32,437 nt of DNA from DATNFP01 sp035606335 (GTDB taxonomy: Bacteria > Bacteroidota > Bacteroidia > Chitinophagales > Chitinophagaceae), in the NCBI GenBank assembly GCA_035606335.1, contig DATNFP010000040.1, forward strand, positions 1 through 32,437. Direction: 5' to 3'. Positions 7,457 through 16,372 of this stretch are shown here, one piece after another; within the stretch, counting starts at the first letter, position 1, and each line of letters starts with the position of its first letter. A model generated the notes under the pieces. That model searched no databases. It was not told the origin of the DNA and saw only the letters and a list, made by a program, of their open reading frames with translations. The position numbers and the translations under genes were made by a program.

Positions 7457-10159
7457 ATGAAATATATAATTCTTATTCTGATCAGTAGTTCGCTATTGTT
7501 TTCAAATAGTGGCAATGCACAGCAATGGCTAAATGAAGACAATAAAAATGCTGTAAGGCTCACTGATGTAGTTAATGATTATAGAAAAAATATACAGCCT
7601 TTGATGGCGCATGATGATGATGATAATAACTCCACTCCAATAACTAATAAGAAGGGATTGAAATTACAGAGTGAGGACAAGAATTATCAATTCGACCGCT
7701 GGTTGTGGTATTGGCAACAACACCTCGATGCTAACGGATACATGGTATCTCCAATCAAAACCTTTGAAGAATGGCGCATCTATAATGAGAAAATGAATGT
7801 GGCGAATAAGCTGGCAAGGACCACAACAGACAACTCAAACTGGGTATTCCAGGGGCCGAATATTGTAGATAGCACCGACAGTGTGTATGAAAGTCAATCA
7901 CCGGGAATAGGCAGGATCAATGTAGTAGCATTTCACCCGACAGATGCCAATACGTTTTGGATAGGGAGCCCCGGCGGCGGCGCATGGAAGACTACAGATA
8001 ATGGCATGAGCTGGACCTGCATGACAGATAAATTACCACTTATCAGTGTTTCCGATATAGTTATCAATCCTAAAAACCCAAGCACTATTTATCTATGCAC
8101 AGGAGATAAAGACGCAAGCGATTATTACAGCATAGGGGTATTAAAATCAACTGATGGGGGAAACACGTGGAAGCTGACCGGCATCAGCTGGAAAGAAAGT
8201 GATCTGCGGCTGGCAAATAGCCTTGTGATAAACCCAATAGACACAAACACACTGATTTTAGGAGCAAGTGATTCCATTTATATCACACACAATGGAGGAA
8301 GCACATGGAAAGGTAAAGCAACAGGAAATTTCAAGCAGATAATATATAATCCGATAGACACTAATATACTTTATGCAACACAGAGATATAACGTTGTTAC
8401 CTCAACATCTGCACAGATATTCAGATCTTCGGATGGCGGGCAGAGTTGGAACCAGGTAACAAGCTTTACGTCATCATTTAGAATTTCTCTTGCTACAACA
8501 CCCGCAAACCCCGCAATTGTCAAGGCGCTTTCTTCTTCATCGGATCCGGGAAATTTTCTGGGACTTGATGGCATTTACAGCTCGTCTGATACAGGGAAGA
8601 CATTTAGTGAAATATATACAGGTGGTTGCGCAAATAATTTGCTGACTTTTGATCCTGCAACTACAACTACCAGCAGTGGCGCTTGTGGCGGCCAGGGACA
8701 ATATGATCTGACGATCGCCATTAGCCCGGCCGATGCTAACAAAGTGATAATAGGCGGAGTAGATGCCTGGTACTCTATAGATGGAGGTGTGACATGGACA
8801 ATATCGAATGAATGGGCAAATTTTTTAGTAGGTGTTGACCTTGTACATGCAGATAAACATTGCATGCAATTCAGCCCTGTTGTATCAAACAGATTTTTTG
8901 AATGTAATGATGGCGGGATCTATTTCACTGAAAATCCATTTACAGATATTACTGTTTGGAATGACATTACAAACGGAATAGGCATAACCGAATTTTACAG
9001 AGTAGCGGTGAGCAATACTGCGGGCTTTGTACTTTGTGGAGCCCAGGATAACGGTACAAAAGCCCTGGGCACTTTAACAGGGGATGTGAGAGGCGGCGAC
9101 GGTATGGAATGCCACATTGATTATAATGATACAACGCAAATGTATTTTTCAAATCCCTATGGTGCTCTCGGCAGTTATAATTTAGGTACAAACATATTTA
9201 ATTCTATTTCCAATAATATACCTGGGACTCCAACCGGAGCGTGGGTTACTCCCTATGTTCTGCATCCCAAAATTAATACCATTATCATTGCAGGGTATCA
9301 AAATGTATATCTGAGCACAGACCAGGGAAATAGCTGGAGCGCGGTGACAGTGACGGCATATCCTACACTTTACAGGGTAGCAACCACTCCGGCCGATAGC
9401 ACAACCTTATATGTTACTGAAGAGGATACAAACAATATACACTATACACATAATCTTAATCTTTCAGGGGGTACGGGTACTACATGGTCTGATCTGCCAA
9501 AGCCTCCGGGAAGCGGTATCGTATCTGATATCCTGGTTGACCCATCTGATAAAGATCATGTATGGGTTACGTTCAGCGGATACACCAGTGATAAGGTAGC
9601 GGAATACAATAAAGCGTCGGGCTGGAAATTAATAAATGGCACATTGCCTAATGTGCCTATTAATTGTATACAAATGGACACCTCGACAAGGATATTGTAT
9701 ATAGGGACTGATATAGGGGTTTTTTACAGAACTACCTCAATGACGGACTGGGCCACATATAACAAAGGGTTGCCTGCTGTAAGAGTAAATGATATTCAGA
9801 TCAACTATACAACAAGCCAACTCTGGGCAGCTACCTATGGCCGCGGTATATGGGCATCATCAAAAGAAAAAGCGCCAATAAGTGTATCTATTATTCCATT
9901 TACCATTAATTCACTTAGTGTCTATCCAAACCCTACGAATGGAAATTTTACATTGACCGTAGATAATGAATTTGCAAATAAGAATGTATCAGTAAGGTTG
10001 ATAAATAACAATGGCCGAACAGTATGGCAAAGCAATAAGACATTAGATGATAATAGTCATTTATCAGTGAATGCAACAGGGCAGCCAAGAGGAACATACC
10101 TGGTGGAAGTAGCTGAAGAAAATAGCATTATAGGCAGAAAGCAAATAGTGCTTTATTAA
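7457..10159 (+). CDS. Secreted Asp-box beta-propeller protein with T9SS type A tail, copy 2 (tandem paralog)
   Basis: 900-residue paralog of the preceding gene, collinear over its whole length: signal peptide (cut near NAQQW), the FDRWLWYWQQHLDANGY segment, FWIGSPGGGAWKTTDNG, ADKHCMQFSP against ADKHCMRFHP, NDGGIYFTENP against NDGGIFMTNNP, a shared LYIGTDIGVFYRT and a T9SS type A tail from SLSVYPNPTNGNF. It differs most in the acidic linker near residues 50-70 (DDDDNNSTP insertion) and in scattered loops, so the duplication is old. Asp boxes include KTTDNGMSW, KSTDGGNTW, RSSDGGQSW and YSIDGGVTW. With only 29 bases before its ATG and no terminator there, it is likely co-transcribed with copy 1. 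Function unknown. Confidence 0.9.
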   Translation: MKYIILILISSSLLFSNSGNAQQWLNEDNKNAVRLTDVVNDYRKNIQPLMAHDDDDNNSTPITNKKGLKLQSEDKNYQFDRWLWYWQQHLDANGYMVSPIKTFEEWRIYNEKMNVANKLARTTTDNSNWVFQGPNIVDSTDSVYESQSPGIGRINVVAFHPTDANTFWIGSPGGGAWKTTDNGMSWTCMTDKLPLISVSDIVINPKNPSTIYLCTGDKDASDYYSIGVLKSTDGGNTWKLTGISWKESDLRLANSLVINPIDTNTLILGASDSIYITHNGGSTWKGKATGNFKQIIYNPIDTNILYATQRYNVVTSTSAQIFRSSDGGQSWNQVTSFTSSFRISLATTPANPAIVKALSSSSDPGNFLGLDGIYSSSDTGKTFSEIYTGGCANNLLTFDPATTTTSSGACGGQGQYDLTIAISPADANKVIIGGVDAWYSIDGGVTWTISNEWANFLVGVDLVHADKHCMQFSPVVSNRFFECNDGGIYFTENPFTDITVWNDITNGIGITEFYRVAVSNTAGFVLCGAQDNGTKALGTLTGDVRGGDGMECHIDYNDTTQMYFSNPYGALGSYNLGTNIFNSISNNIPGTPTGAWVTPYVLHPKINTIIIAGYQNVYLSTDQGNSWSAVTVTAYPTLYRVATTPADSTTLYVTEEDTNNIHYTHNLNLSGGTGTTWSDLPKPPGSGIVSDILVDPSDKDHVWVTFSGYTSDKVAEYNKASGWKLINGTLPNVPINCIQMDTSTRILYIGTDIGVFYRTTSMTDWATYNKGLPAVRVNDIQINYTTSQLWAATYGRGIWASSKEKAPISVSIIPFTINSLSVYPNPTNGNFTLTVDNEFANKNVSVRLINNNGRTVWQSNKTLDDNSHLSVNATGQPRGTYLVEVAEENSIIGRKQIVLY

Positions 10160-10171
10160 TAATGAGATACT

Positions 10172-10214
10172 AAAATAGAAAATGCCACACCGGAGCGTGG
10201 CATTTTCCTATTTT
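10172..10214. terminator. Bidirectional terminator between convergent genes
   Basis: Ten paired bases (10179-10188 with 10197-10206) around an eight-base loop, extended by AAAATAG (10172-10178) pairing with CTATTTT (10208-10214) across one bulged C. A-rich and T-rich flanks make it work in both directions, for the Asp-box operon (plus) and the DUF6580-like gene (minus). Confidence 0.85.
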
Positions 10215-10228
10215 AAAATGATTTAGAA

Positions 10229-10783
10229 TTATGCTTTAGCTTCTTGTAGCTTTTTTATAAGCGCCTGTTGCAGCAGGAAATATGCGCCGAACAGGACTAT
10301 ACTGCCTGCCATATCTCCAATCAATGTATTTTTAAAGAATGGAATTGCCATAACATAAGTTTTGGCAAAACCGCTCATACCATAGCCCCAGAGACCTGTA
10401 AGATAAGTTCCCAAATTTGAGATAATAAAAAACAGCGTAGAAGCTCCTATTGTATAGCCTAATATAGATAAAGGTTTAGCCTGCGACATACGAGAGCCTA
10501 AAAATGTAGCTGCAAATAAACCGCCGTAAACAAAAAACTGTGAAATATCGTAAAAGCCCTGTATGCTTGTAAATAACTGGAAATACAAATCGGCAAAAAG
10601 CTGACCTAATAGCGGAACAAGAAAAGCAAACTTTCTGTCTTTGATCACTGCACCACTGAATAAACCTATTGCAGCCAAAGGAGCAAAGTTGTACAGGTGC
10701 ATTTCAGTATTGACCACACGTGCTGTAGACGCCATTAATATAAGGCCGCACGCGATAAGAATATTTAGATAGTTACGTTTCAT
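10229..10783 (-). CDS. DUF6580-like multi-span membrane protein
   Basis: 184-residue integral membrane protein with about five hydrophobic helices. The pattern of an early small-residue helix, NFAPLAAIGLFSGA (near 30-43), a basic loop (IKDRKFA) and a conserved LGQLFADLYFQ segment resembles the DUF6580 'putative transport protein' family of Bacteroidota (family match from memory, not searched). The late loop GDMAGSIVLFGAYFLL is also typical. The frame is open to an ATG at 10801, but a TACTTTTG promoter-like box at 10810-10803 would place transcription start after it, so I use the ATG at 10783 (MKRNYLNIL). The substrate is unknown; an ECF-S-like small-molecule uptake role is only a guess. Confidence 0.7.
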   Translation of the reverse strand: MKRNYLNILIACGLILMASTARVVNTEMHLYNFAPLAAIGLFSGAVIKDRKFAFLVPLLGQLFADLYFQLFTSIQGFYDISQFFVYGGLFAATFLGSRMSQAKPLSILGYTIGASTLFFIISNLGTYLTGLWGYGMSGFAKTYVMAIPFFKNTLIGDMAGSIVLFGAYFLLQQALIKKLQEAKA

Positions 10784-10802
10784 CTTAGTGTATTGATACA
10801 TG

Positions 10803-10810
10803 CAAAAGTA
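10803..10810 (-). promoter_or_regulatory. Possible -7 box of the DUF6580-like gene
   Basis: Minus strand TACTTTTG, an exact TAnnTTTG match, 20 bases before the chosen ATG. A T-rich stretch, but no clear TTG, lies at the -33 distance. It decides between two in-frame starts. Confidence 0.4.
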
Positions 10811-10858
10811 AGAAGTTGCGGGTTAAAAAAGAATGGGTATTGATAATATATAAAAAGA

Positions 10859-10881
10859 AAGCGTCCCCAAGAGGAACGCTT
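10859..10881 (-). terminator. Terminator of secA
   Basis: Nine-pair stem (10873-10881 with 10859-10867, one U-G wobble on the minus strand) and a five-base loop, then TCTTTTTAT on the minus strand. It sits 23 bases after the secA stop and separates secA from the DUF6580-like gene. Confidence 0.75.
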
Positions 10882-10903
10882 AAAAAAAGGTACTTAAGCT
10901 ATA

Positions 10904-13900
10904 TTACAAGCCTTTGCCGTGGCAATTTTTATACTTTTTGCCACTACCACAAGGACAAGGGTCATTACGGCCTATTTTAGGGCCTGCCTGCACAGGAGTA
11001 CGTTTTACTGCAGTTTGTTGAGAGCCGTCTAGATCATTTTCATCAGCAGCATAATCCTGACCAGCCGCGTCTACATCATCTTTATTTACCTGCAAATTGC
11101 TCATATCCGTGCGAGGTTGCATCCTGTTAGTTGCGTGTGGTGGTGCTTCCTGCACAGGAATAACAGCACGTAATAAGAAGGAAACAATATTGCGGTTTGT
11201 TTCGAGCAACATCTGTTTGAACAGGTTGAAAGATTCAAACTTATAGATCAATAATGGATCTTTTTGTTCGTAAGAAGCCATCCTAACTGATTGGCGTAAA
11301 TCGTCCATTGCACGGAGATGGTCTTTCCATGAGTCGTCGATCATGCCGAGTGTGATCGTTTTTTCAAGTGTCTGCACCACAGGTCGTGCTTCGTGCTGTA
11401 CTGATTCCTTTAAGTTAGAATAAACCTGCAACCCACGAATACCATCAGTGAAAGGAATAACTATATTCTCAACACGATCGCCATTGTCTGCTAATATCTG
11501 GGTTAAAACAGGTAATGTTTGTTCGCGAAGTGAAGCAATCTTTCTGCTATAGAAATCTTTAGCCTGATGATATAGCTTGTCTCCAACTAAAGAGAGGTCT
11601 ATTTTTCCAAATTCTTCAGGATCAATCTCTGGTTCTATTGCCAGATGCTTCATTGCTTCTAACTTGAAAGCCTCAAAATCGCGGCTTTCCTGGAATTGCC
11701 CTGATAAGTCAACGCAAACATCATATAAGGCATTATCAAAGTCTATAGCAAGGCGTTCGCCAAATAGTGCATGGTTACGACGTTTATAAATGACATCGCG
11801 CTGGGTATTCATTACATCATCGTATTCCAGCAACTGCTTACGAACACCAAAGTTGTTTTCTTCTACTTTTCTTTGCGCACGTTCGATGGATTTGCTGATC
11901 ATGCTATGCTGCAATACTTCGCCTTCCTTATGTCCCATTTTATCCATAAGGGAAGCAATACGTTCTGAGCCAAAAAGACGCATCAGATCATCTTCGAGGG
12001 AAACGAAGAACTGAGATGTACCAGGATCGCCCTGGCGACCTGCACGACCACGTAACTGACGGTCGACACGGCGGCTTTCATGACGCTCTGTACCAATAAT
12101 GGCAAGTCCGCCTGCTTCTTTAACACCGGCACCCAGCTTGATATCGGTACCACGACCAGCCATGTTTGTTGCAATGGTAATAGCTCCGGACAAACCGGCT
12201 TCCGCTACCACCTGTGCTTCACGGGCATGCTGTTTCGCGTTCAGTACATTATGCGGGATCTTTTTTTGCTGCATCATACGGCTCAGCAATTCCGAAACTT
12301 CTACCGACGTAGTACCTACCAGTACCGGACGGCCGATAGCGCGCAATGCCTCTACCTCATCTATTACAGCTTTATATTTTTCGCGTTTGGTTTTGTATAC
12401 CAGGTCTTGCTGGTCTTTACGAGTTACAGCTACATTGGTAGGGATAGTAACAACGTCGAGTTTATAGATTTCCCAAAATTCACCGGCTTCTGTTTCGGCT
12501 GTACCGGTCATACCGGCCAACTTATGATACATACGGAAATAGTTCTGCAGGGTAACTGTCGCAAAAGTTTGTGTAGCAGCTTCCACTTCTACGTTTTCTT
12601 TTGCTTCTATAGCCTGATGCAAGCCTTCTGAATAACGGCGGCCTTCCAGGATACGACCTGTCTGCTCATCCACTATTTTTACTTTGCCTTCCATTACAAC
12701 ATATTCCACATCTTTTTCAAAAAGGGTATATGCTTTCAGTAATTGTTGGACTGAGTGAATACGATCGGCTTTTATAGCATACTCCTGTAAAAGAGTATCC
12801 TTACGCTTTGTTTTTTCTTCTGCGGGGAATTCAGCCTTTTCAATTTCAGCCAATTCGGAACCGATATCGGGTAAGATAAAGAAGTTGGGATCCTCACCTT
12901 CACCTGTAATTAGTGCGATACCTTTTTCGGTAAGGTCTACACTATTATTTTTTTCATCTATGGCGAAAAATAGTTCAGCATCTACTTTGTGCATATTTCG
13001 CTGCTGCTCGCCTACGTAATAGTTTTCAGATTTCTGAAGTATCTGGCGATTCCCTTCTTCACTTAAAAATTTTATAAGAGCAGTGTTTTTAGGCAAGCCG
13101 CGGAAAGCACGATATAAATGCAAACCTCCATTGTCCTTATCCGTTTTATTGTCCGCAATAAGTTTCTTGGCCTCGGTAAGACTTTGGTTGGTAATCTTTT
13201 TCTGAGCTTCGAGCAGGCGTTCGATGCGAGGTTTCAGCAAGTGGAACTGTTGCTCATCACCACGGGGCACAGGGCCTGAAATAATCAGCGGTGTACGGGC
13301 ATCATCTATTAATACACTATCCACTTCATCCACCATAGCAAAGTGGTGTTTGCGCTGTACCATTTCATCCGGCTCGTGCACCATATTATCGCGCAGATAA
13401 TCAAAACCAAATTCATTATTAGTACCATAAATAATATCAGCCATATATGCCTCTCTGCGTTCTGCAGAGTTTGGCTGATGTTTATCTATGCAATCAACGG
13501 TAAGACCCAGGAACTCAAACAGAGGGCCGTTCCATTCCTGGTCACGACGTGCCAGGTAATCGTTGACTGTAACTATATGTACCCCTTCTCCGGCCAAAGC
13601 ATTCAGATAAGCAGGAAGTGTAGAAACCAATGTTTTACCTTCACCCGTAGCCATTTCTGCAATTTTACCTTCATGCAGTATCATACCTCCTATTAGCTGC
13701 ACATCATAATGCAACATATTCCAGGTAACGGTACTACCTGCAGCCTGCCAATTGTTTTGAAAAATGGCTTTGTCACCTTCGATACGGATGTGGTCTTTTT
13801 CGAGAGCCAATTCTTTATCCAGGGCAGTAGCGGTAACTACCAATTCAGTATTATCCTTAAAACGATGCGCTGTTTCTTTTACAACAGCAAAAGCTTCAGG

Positions 13901-14227
13901 TAAAATTTCTTCCAGAATTGCTTCTATCTGTTCGTCCCTTTGCTTGGTTAATTTGTCAATCTCATCATATATAGCCTCTCTTGATTGCAAGTCGGCATCA
14001 GATTGTTCTTCTGCTATATTTTTCTTCTCAGCTATTTCATCGTCAATTTTCTGTAAATGAGCCTTTATCCGCTGGCGAAATTCATGTGTTTTATTTCGGA
14101 GCTCATCGAGGGACAGGGATTGATACTCATTATATATATTGTTAATTTGAGCTACAATCGGCTCAACTTTTTTAACATCTTTGTCAGATTTGCTACCGCC
14201 AAATATTTTCGAAAGGAATCCAATCAT
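10904..14227 (-). CDS. secA: Preprotein translocase ATPase SecA
   Basis: 1107-residue SecA, the ATPase that pushes unfolded preproteins through SecYEG. Seen: N-terminal MIGFLSKIFGG, an extended charged helical insertion near 55-105, Walker A in MATGEGKT (192-199), conserved VNDYLARRDQEW (221-232), DEVDS (300-304), and the second-domain motif RQLRGRAGRQGDPG near 725-735. The C-terminal SEC-C zinc motif has C1091, C1093, C1102 and H1103 (CPCGSGKKYKNCHG). Length is larger than E. coli SecA (901) but normal for Bacteroidota, which carry insertions. All exported proteins in this window, including T9SS cargo, should depend on it. A good promoter lies about 140 bases upstream, leaving a long leader. 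Confidence 0.98.
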   Translation of the reverse strand: MIGFLSKIFGGSKSDKDVKKVEPIVAQINNIYNEYQSLSLDELRNKTHEFRQRIKAHLQKIDDEIAEKKNIAEEQSDADLQSREAIYDEIDKLTKQRDEQIEAILEEILPEAFAVVKETAHRFKDNTELVVTATALDKELALEKDHIRIEGDKAIFQNNWQAAGSTVTWNMLHYDVQLIGGMILHEGKIAEMATGEGKTLVSTLPAYLNALAGEGVHIVTVNDYLARRDQEWNGPLFEFLGLTVDCIDKHQPNSAERREAYMADIIYGTNNEFGFDYLRDNMVHEPDEMVQRKHHFAMVDEVDSVLIDDARTPLIISGPVPRGDEQQFHLLKPRIERLLEAQKKITNQSLTEAKKLIADNKTDKDNGGLHLYRAFRGLPKNTALIKFLSEEGNRQILQKSENYYVGEQQRNMHKVDAELFFAIDEKNNSVDLTEKGIALITGEGEDPNFFILPDIGSELAEIEKAEFPAEEKTKRKDTLLQEYAIKADRIHSVQQLLKAYTLFEKDVEYVVMEGKVKIVDEQTGRILEGRRYSEGLHQAIEAKENVEVEAATQTFATVTLQNYFRMYHKLAGMTGTAETEAGEFWEIYKLDVVTIPTNVAVTRKDQQDLVYKTKREKYKAVIDEVEALRAIGRPVLVGTTSVEVSELLSRMMQQKKIPHNVLNAKQHAREAQVVAEAGLSGAITIATNMAGRGTDIKLGAGVKEAGGLAIIGTERHESRRVDRQLRGRAGRQGDPGTSQFFVSLEDDLMRLFGSERIASLMDKMGHKEGEVLQHSMISKSIERAQRKVEENNFGVRKQLLEYDDVMNTQRDVIYKRRNHALFGERLAIDFDNALYDVCVDLSGQFQESRDFEAFKLEAMKHLAIEPEIDPEEFGKIDLSLVGDKLYHQAKDFYSRKIASLREQTLPVLTQILADNGDRVENIVIPFTDGIRGLQVYSNLKESVQHEARPVVQTLEKTITLGMIDDSWKDHLRAMDDLRQSVRMASYEQKDPLLIYKFESFNLFKQMLLETNRNIVSFLLRAVIPVQEAPPHATNRMQPRTDMSNLQVNKDDVDAAGQDYAADENDLDGSQQTAVKRTPVQAGPKIGRNDPCPCGSGKKYKNCHGKGL

Positions 14228-14364
14228 TTTTGTACTATTTGCTTAAATACGAAATTTTAACGTTAAAAGTTTATCCGCAATACGGCTTTCAACATGGTTT
14301 AACAAGTTTTATGTATCAAATGGTGTGCTATTTTTTAAAACTGCCATTCAGACATAAAGGGCTC

Positions 14365-14395
14365 CAAAGCTACGCCAATTGCAGCATTTGAACAA
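14365..14395 (-). promoter_or_regulatory. secA promoter
   Basis: Minus strand: TTG at 14395-14393, a 20-base spacer, then TAGCTTTG at 14372-14365, a complete match to the Bacteroidota -33/-7 form. Transcription would start near 14358, giving a leader of about 130 bases before the secA ATG. Confidence 0.65.
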
Positions 14396-14444
14396 GATAA
14401 GAATATGATTATTAGATAGAAAAAAATTTTTTTACTCTTAACAC

Positions 14445-14475
14445 TTGCAAGGCAAGAAAATTTTTATGTATTTTG
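14445..14475 (+). promoter_or_regulatory. Promoter of the three-repeat secreted protein gene
   Basis: TTG at 14445-14447, a 21-base spacer, then TATTTTG at 14469-14475 (one base shorter than TAnnTTTG). The ATG follows 29 bases later. It is back to back with the secA promoter, about 50 bases away. Confidence 0.5.
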
Positions 14476-14504
14476 GAACATTAATTTGAAAAAAGCGCTC
14501 AATT

Positions 14505-15044
14505 ATGAAAAAAAGCTTCATCCTCATTACAACTGTTTTGGCTTCGATTTTATATACAAATAAAAGTATCGCCCAGGACGATGAACTTATAAAAGTATAT
14601 CGCTGGTATAACCAGGTAGATGATGAATACGTAACAGTAGCAGATGGAGAATATCAGGATGGCCAAATGCTGAATTGGAAATGGAAGGATAAAACATTAA
14701 TCTTTACTGCGTATCGTAATGCCGGACCTGGCCGTGTTGCAGTATATGGCTGGTTCAATCCACAAACCAAAGACCATGCTTCAATAGCAGAAGACGAATA
14801 TACAGATGACCAAATGCTGAAAATGGGCTATACTCAGAAACACCTTCAATATTATTCGTTAACCCGTCGTGGTCCTAACACTGTGACTGTTTATCGTTGG
14901 TATGTTCCTAAGCATCATGATTGGGTAACTGTTCCTGAAGAAGGCGATACTGACGCATATTTCAAAAAAGGCTATCGTCATAAAACATTCCAGTATTACA
15001 GTATCGCACGTGGTACAGATGCAGGCGTTTACAACCAGCTTTAG
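14505..15044 (+). CDS. Secreted protein of three 49-residue repeats (DUF5648-like)
   Basis: 179-residue exported protein. Signal peptide 1-23 (MKKSFILITTVLASILYTN, cut near SIAQ-DD). The mature part is three tandem repeats starting at residues 31 (VYRWYNQVDDEYVTVA), 80 (VYGWFNPQTKDHASIA) and 129 (VYRWYVPKHHDWVTVP), exactly 49 residues apart, each ending in a QYYS or similar aromatic strand. The Y-R-W/F-Y-N-x-x-x-x-D-H pattern followed by an acidic E-Y and a late aromatic strand resembles the DUF5648 (PF18885) repeat found in secreted and wall-associated proteins (recognition by eye). No T9SS tail or lipobox, so it is probably periplasmic or released. It stands alone between two oppositely oriented genes; function unknown, possibly carbohydrate or peptidoglycan binding (guess). 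Confidence 0.8.
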   Translation: MKKSFILITTVLASILYTNKSIAQDDELIKVYRWYNQVDDEYVTVADGEYQDGQMLNWKWKDKTLIFTAYRNAGPGRVAVYGWFNPQTKDHASIAEDEYTDDQMLKMGYTQKHLQYYSLTRRGPNTVTVYRWYVPKHHDWVTVPEEGDTDAYFKKGYRHKTFQYYSIARGTDAGVYNQL

Positions 15045-15060
15045 AAATCTATCAATATAA

Positions 15061-15096
15061 AAAAATAAAGGTTGCCAATTGGCAACCTTTATTTTT
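15061..15096. terminator. Perfect-palindrome bidirectional terminator
   Basis: An 18-base arm (15061-15078) is followed directly by its exact reverse complement (15079-15096): A/T-rich outer part, GC-rich GGTTGCC/GGCAACC core. It serves both the three-repeat gene (plus) and the rlmI-like gene (minus). Confidence 0.88.
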
Positions 15097-15112
15097 TTGC
15101 AGCAATTCTCAA

Positions 15113-16285
15113 CTAAAGTACTTGTACAATAAGGAATTTTAAATATTGAGTAGAAGGAACATGCCATAATATTGGATGGTCGGATGCCTGTGTTTGCCAT
15201 GTCACTTGCCTTAATTTTCTTTTAGCATCTTTGGCTGCTAAATCTATAGTTTCTAAAAACATATCAGGTGAAACAAGATTAGTGCAGGATGCAGTGACCA
15301 GAAAGCCTCCCGGCCTGGTAAGCTTCATGCCCCTCAGATTTATTTCTTTATAGCCTGTTATTGCCTTTTGTATATTCTCCCTGCTTTTGGTGAACGCAGG
15401 CGGATCAAGCATTACCACATCGTAATATTTACTTTCTTTTGTCCATTTCTTTAAAACGTCGAAGGCATTAACTGTTTCGAATTTGCAAATGTTTTCATAG
15501 CCGTTTAGTTCAGCATTGCGGCGAGCAGTCGCTACAGCGTTTTCAGAAATGTCAAGCCCTAACACACTTTTTGCCCCATAATGAGCGGCATGTAAAGAAA
15601 ATGTACCTGTATAGCAGAATGCTTCCAACACATCTGCACCTTTTGCAATATGTTGTATAGTCCTGCGATTGTCCTGCTGGTCGAGAAAATAGCCTGTTTT
15701 CTGACCGTTTTCTATGTCTACATGAAACTTTAGTCCATTTTCATTGATAATAAGATTAGTATCAAATGGCTGTGAAAGAAATCCTTTCTGCTGCTGCAGT
15801 CCCTCCAACTCCCTCACCTGTACATCATTTCTTTCGTAAATGCCTTTGGGATTGAATATTTTTTGCAATGCTGCCACAATTGCACTTTTCCACTTATCAA
15901 TACCTAATGCAAGTGTCTGAATGACAAAATAATCATTGAATTTGTCAATAATTAATGCAGGCAGTTGGTCTGCCTCTCCAAAGATCAAACGGCAATTTTC
16001 TACATAGCCGATTTGTTGCCTGTATTTCCATGCTTCGTTGATGCGATTGTAGAAAAACTCGTCATTTACTACTTCATCTTTCTCTCTTGTTAAGATACGA
16101 ATACGGATCTGTGAAGCAGGATTAATATATCCCTTGCCGATAAATGACCCATTGTATGAATATACTTCAACTATATCGCCTGGTTCATAGGCGCCGTCAC
16201 TATCACCCAGCTCATTGGCAAAGATCCACGGATGACCATTTGCCACACGATCACCTATTTTTTTTCTTAGGAAAAACTTACTCAT
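15113..16285 (-). CDS. rlmI: RlmI-like 23S rRNA (cytosine-C5) methyltransferase
   Basis: 390-residue class I SAM methyltransferase of the RlmI/RlmK family, which in E. coli methylates C1962 of 23S rRNA. An N-terminal PUA domain spans about residues 1-80 (LRKKIGDRVANGHPWIFANE). A central EEHEE-like linker ends in NGQKTGYFLDQQDNR (193-207). The SAM-binding loop is LEAFCYTGTFSLHA (220-233), with an acidic GLDIS ribose site at 243-247, DPPAFTKS at 294-301 and the catalytic-cysteine strand TASCTNL with C334. Length matches the family (about 390-400). Monocistronic: terminator downstream, divergent recN upstream. Target base is inferred from family. Confidence 0.9.
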   Translation of the reverse strand: MSKFFLRKKIGDRVANGHPWIFANELGDSDGAYEPGDIVEVYSYNGSFIGKGYINPASQIRIRILTREKDEVVNDEFFYNRINEAWKYRQQIGYVENCRLIFGEADQLPALIIDKFNDYFVIQTLALGIDKWKSAIVAALQKIFNPKGIYERNDVQVRELEGLQQQKGFLSQPFDTNLIINENGLKFHVDIENGQKTGYFLDQQDNRRTIQHIAKGADVLEAFCYTGTFSLHAAHYGAKSVLGLDISENAVATARRNAELNGYENICKFETVNAFDVLKKWTKESKYYDVVMLDPPAFTKSRENIQKAITGYKEINLRGMKLTRPGGFLVTASCTNLVSPDMFLETIDLAAKDAKRKLRQVTWQTQASDHPILWHVPSTQYLKFLIVQVL

Positions 16286-16350
16286 TGGTGCAAAAATAAT
16301 TATTAATAACAGTATCCTGTTTTATTAATAGTAAAGCATCTTATTGTTAG

Positions 16351-16358
16351 TATTTTTG
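16351..16358 (+). promoter_or_regulatory. Possible -7 box of recN
   Basis: TATTTTTG, an exact TAnnTTTG match, 14 bases before the recN ATG. No clear TTG is present 19-21 bases upstream. Confidence 0.35.
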
Positions 16359-16372
16359 TATGCTTTCACGTT

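Noticed and set aside
12080..12631. 183-codon open frame antisense to secA
   Set aside because: Shadow of a strongly conserved coding region; no signal peptide, domain or promoter of its own.
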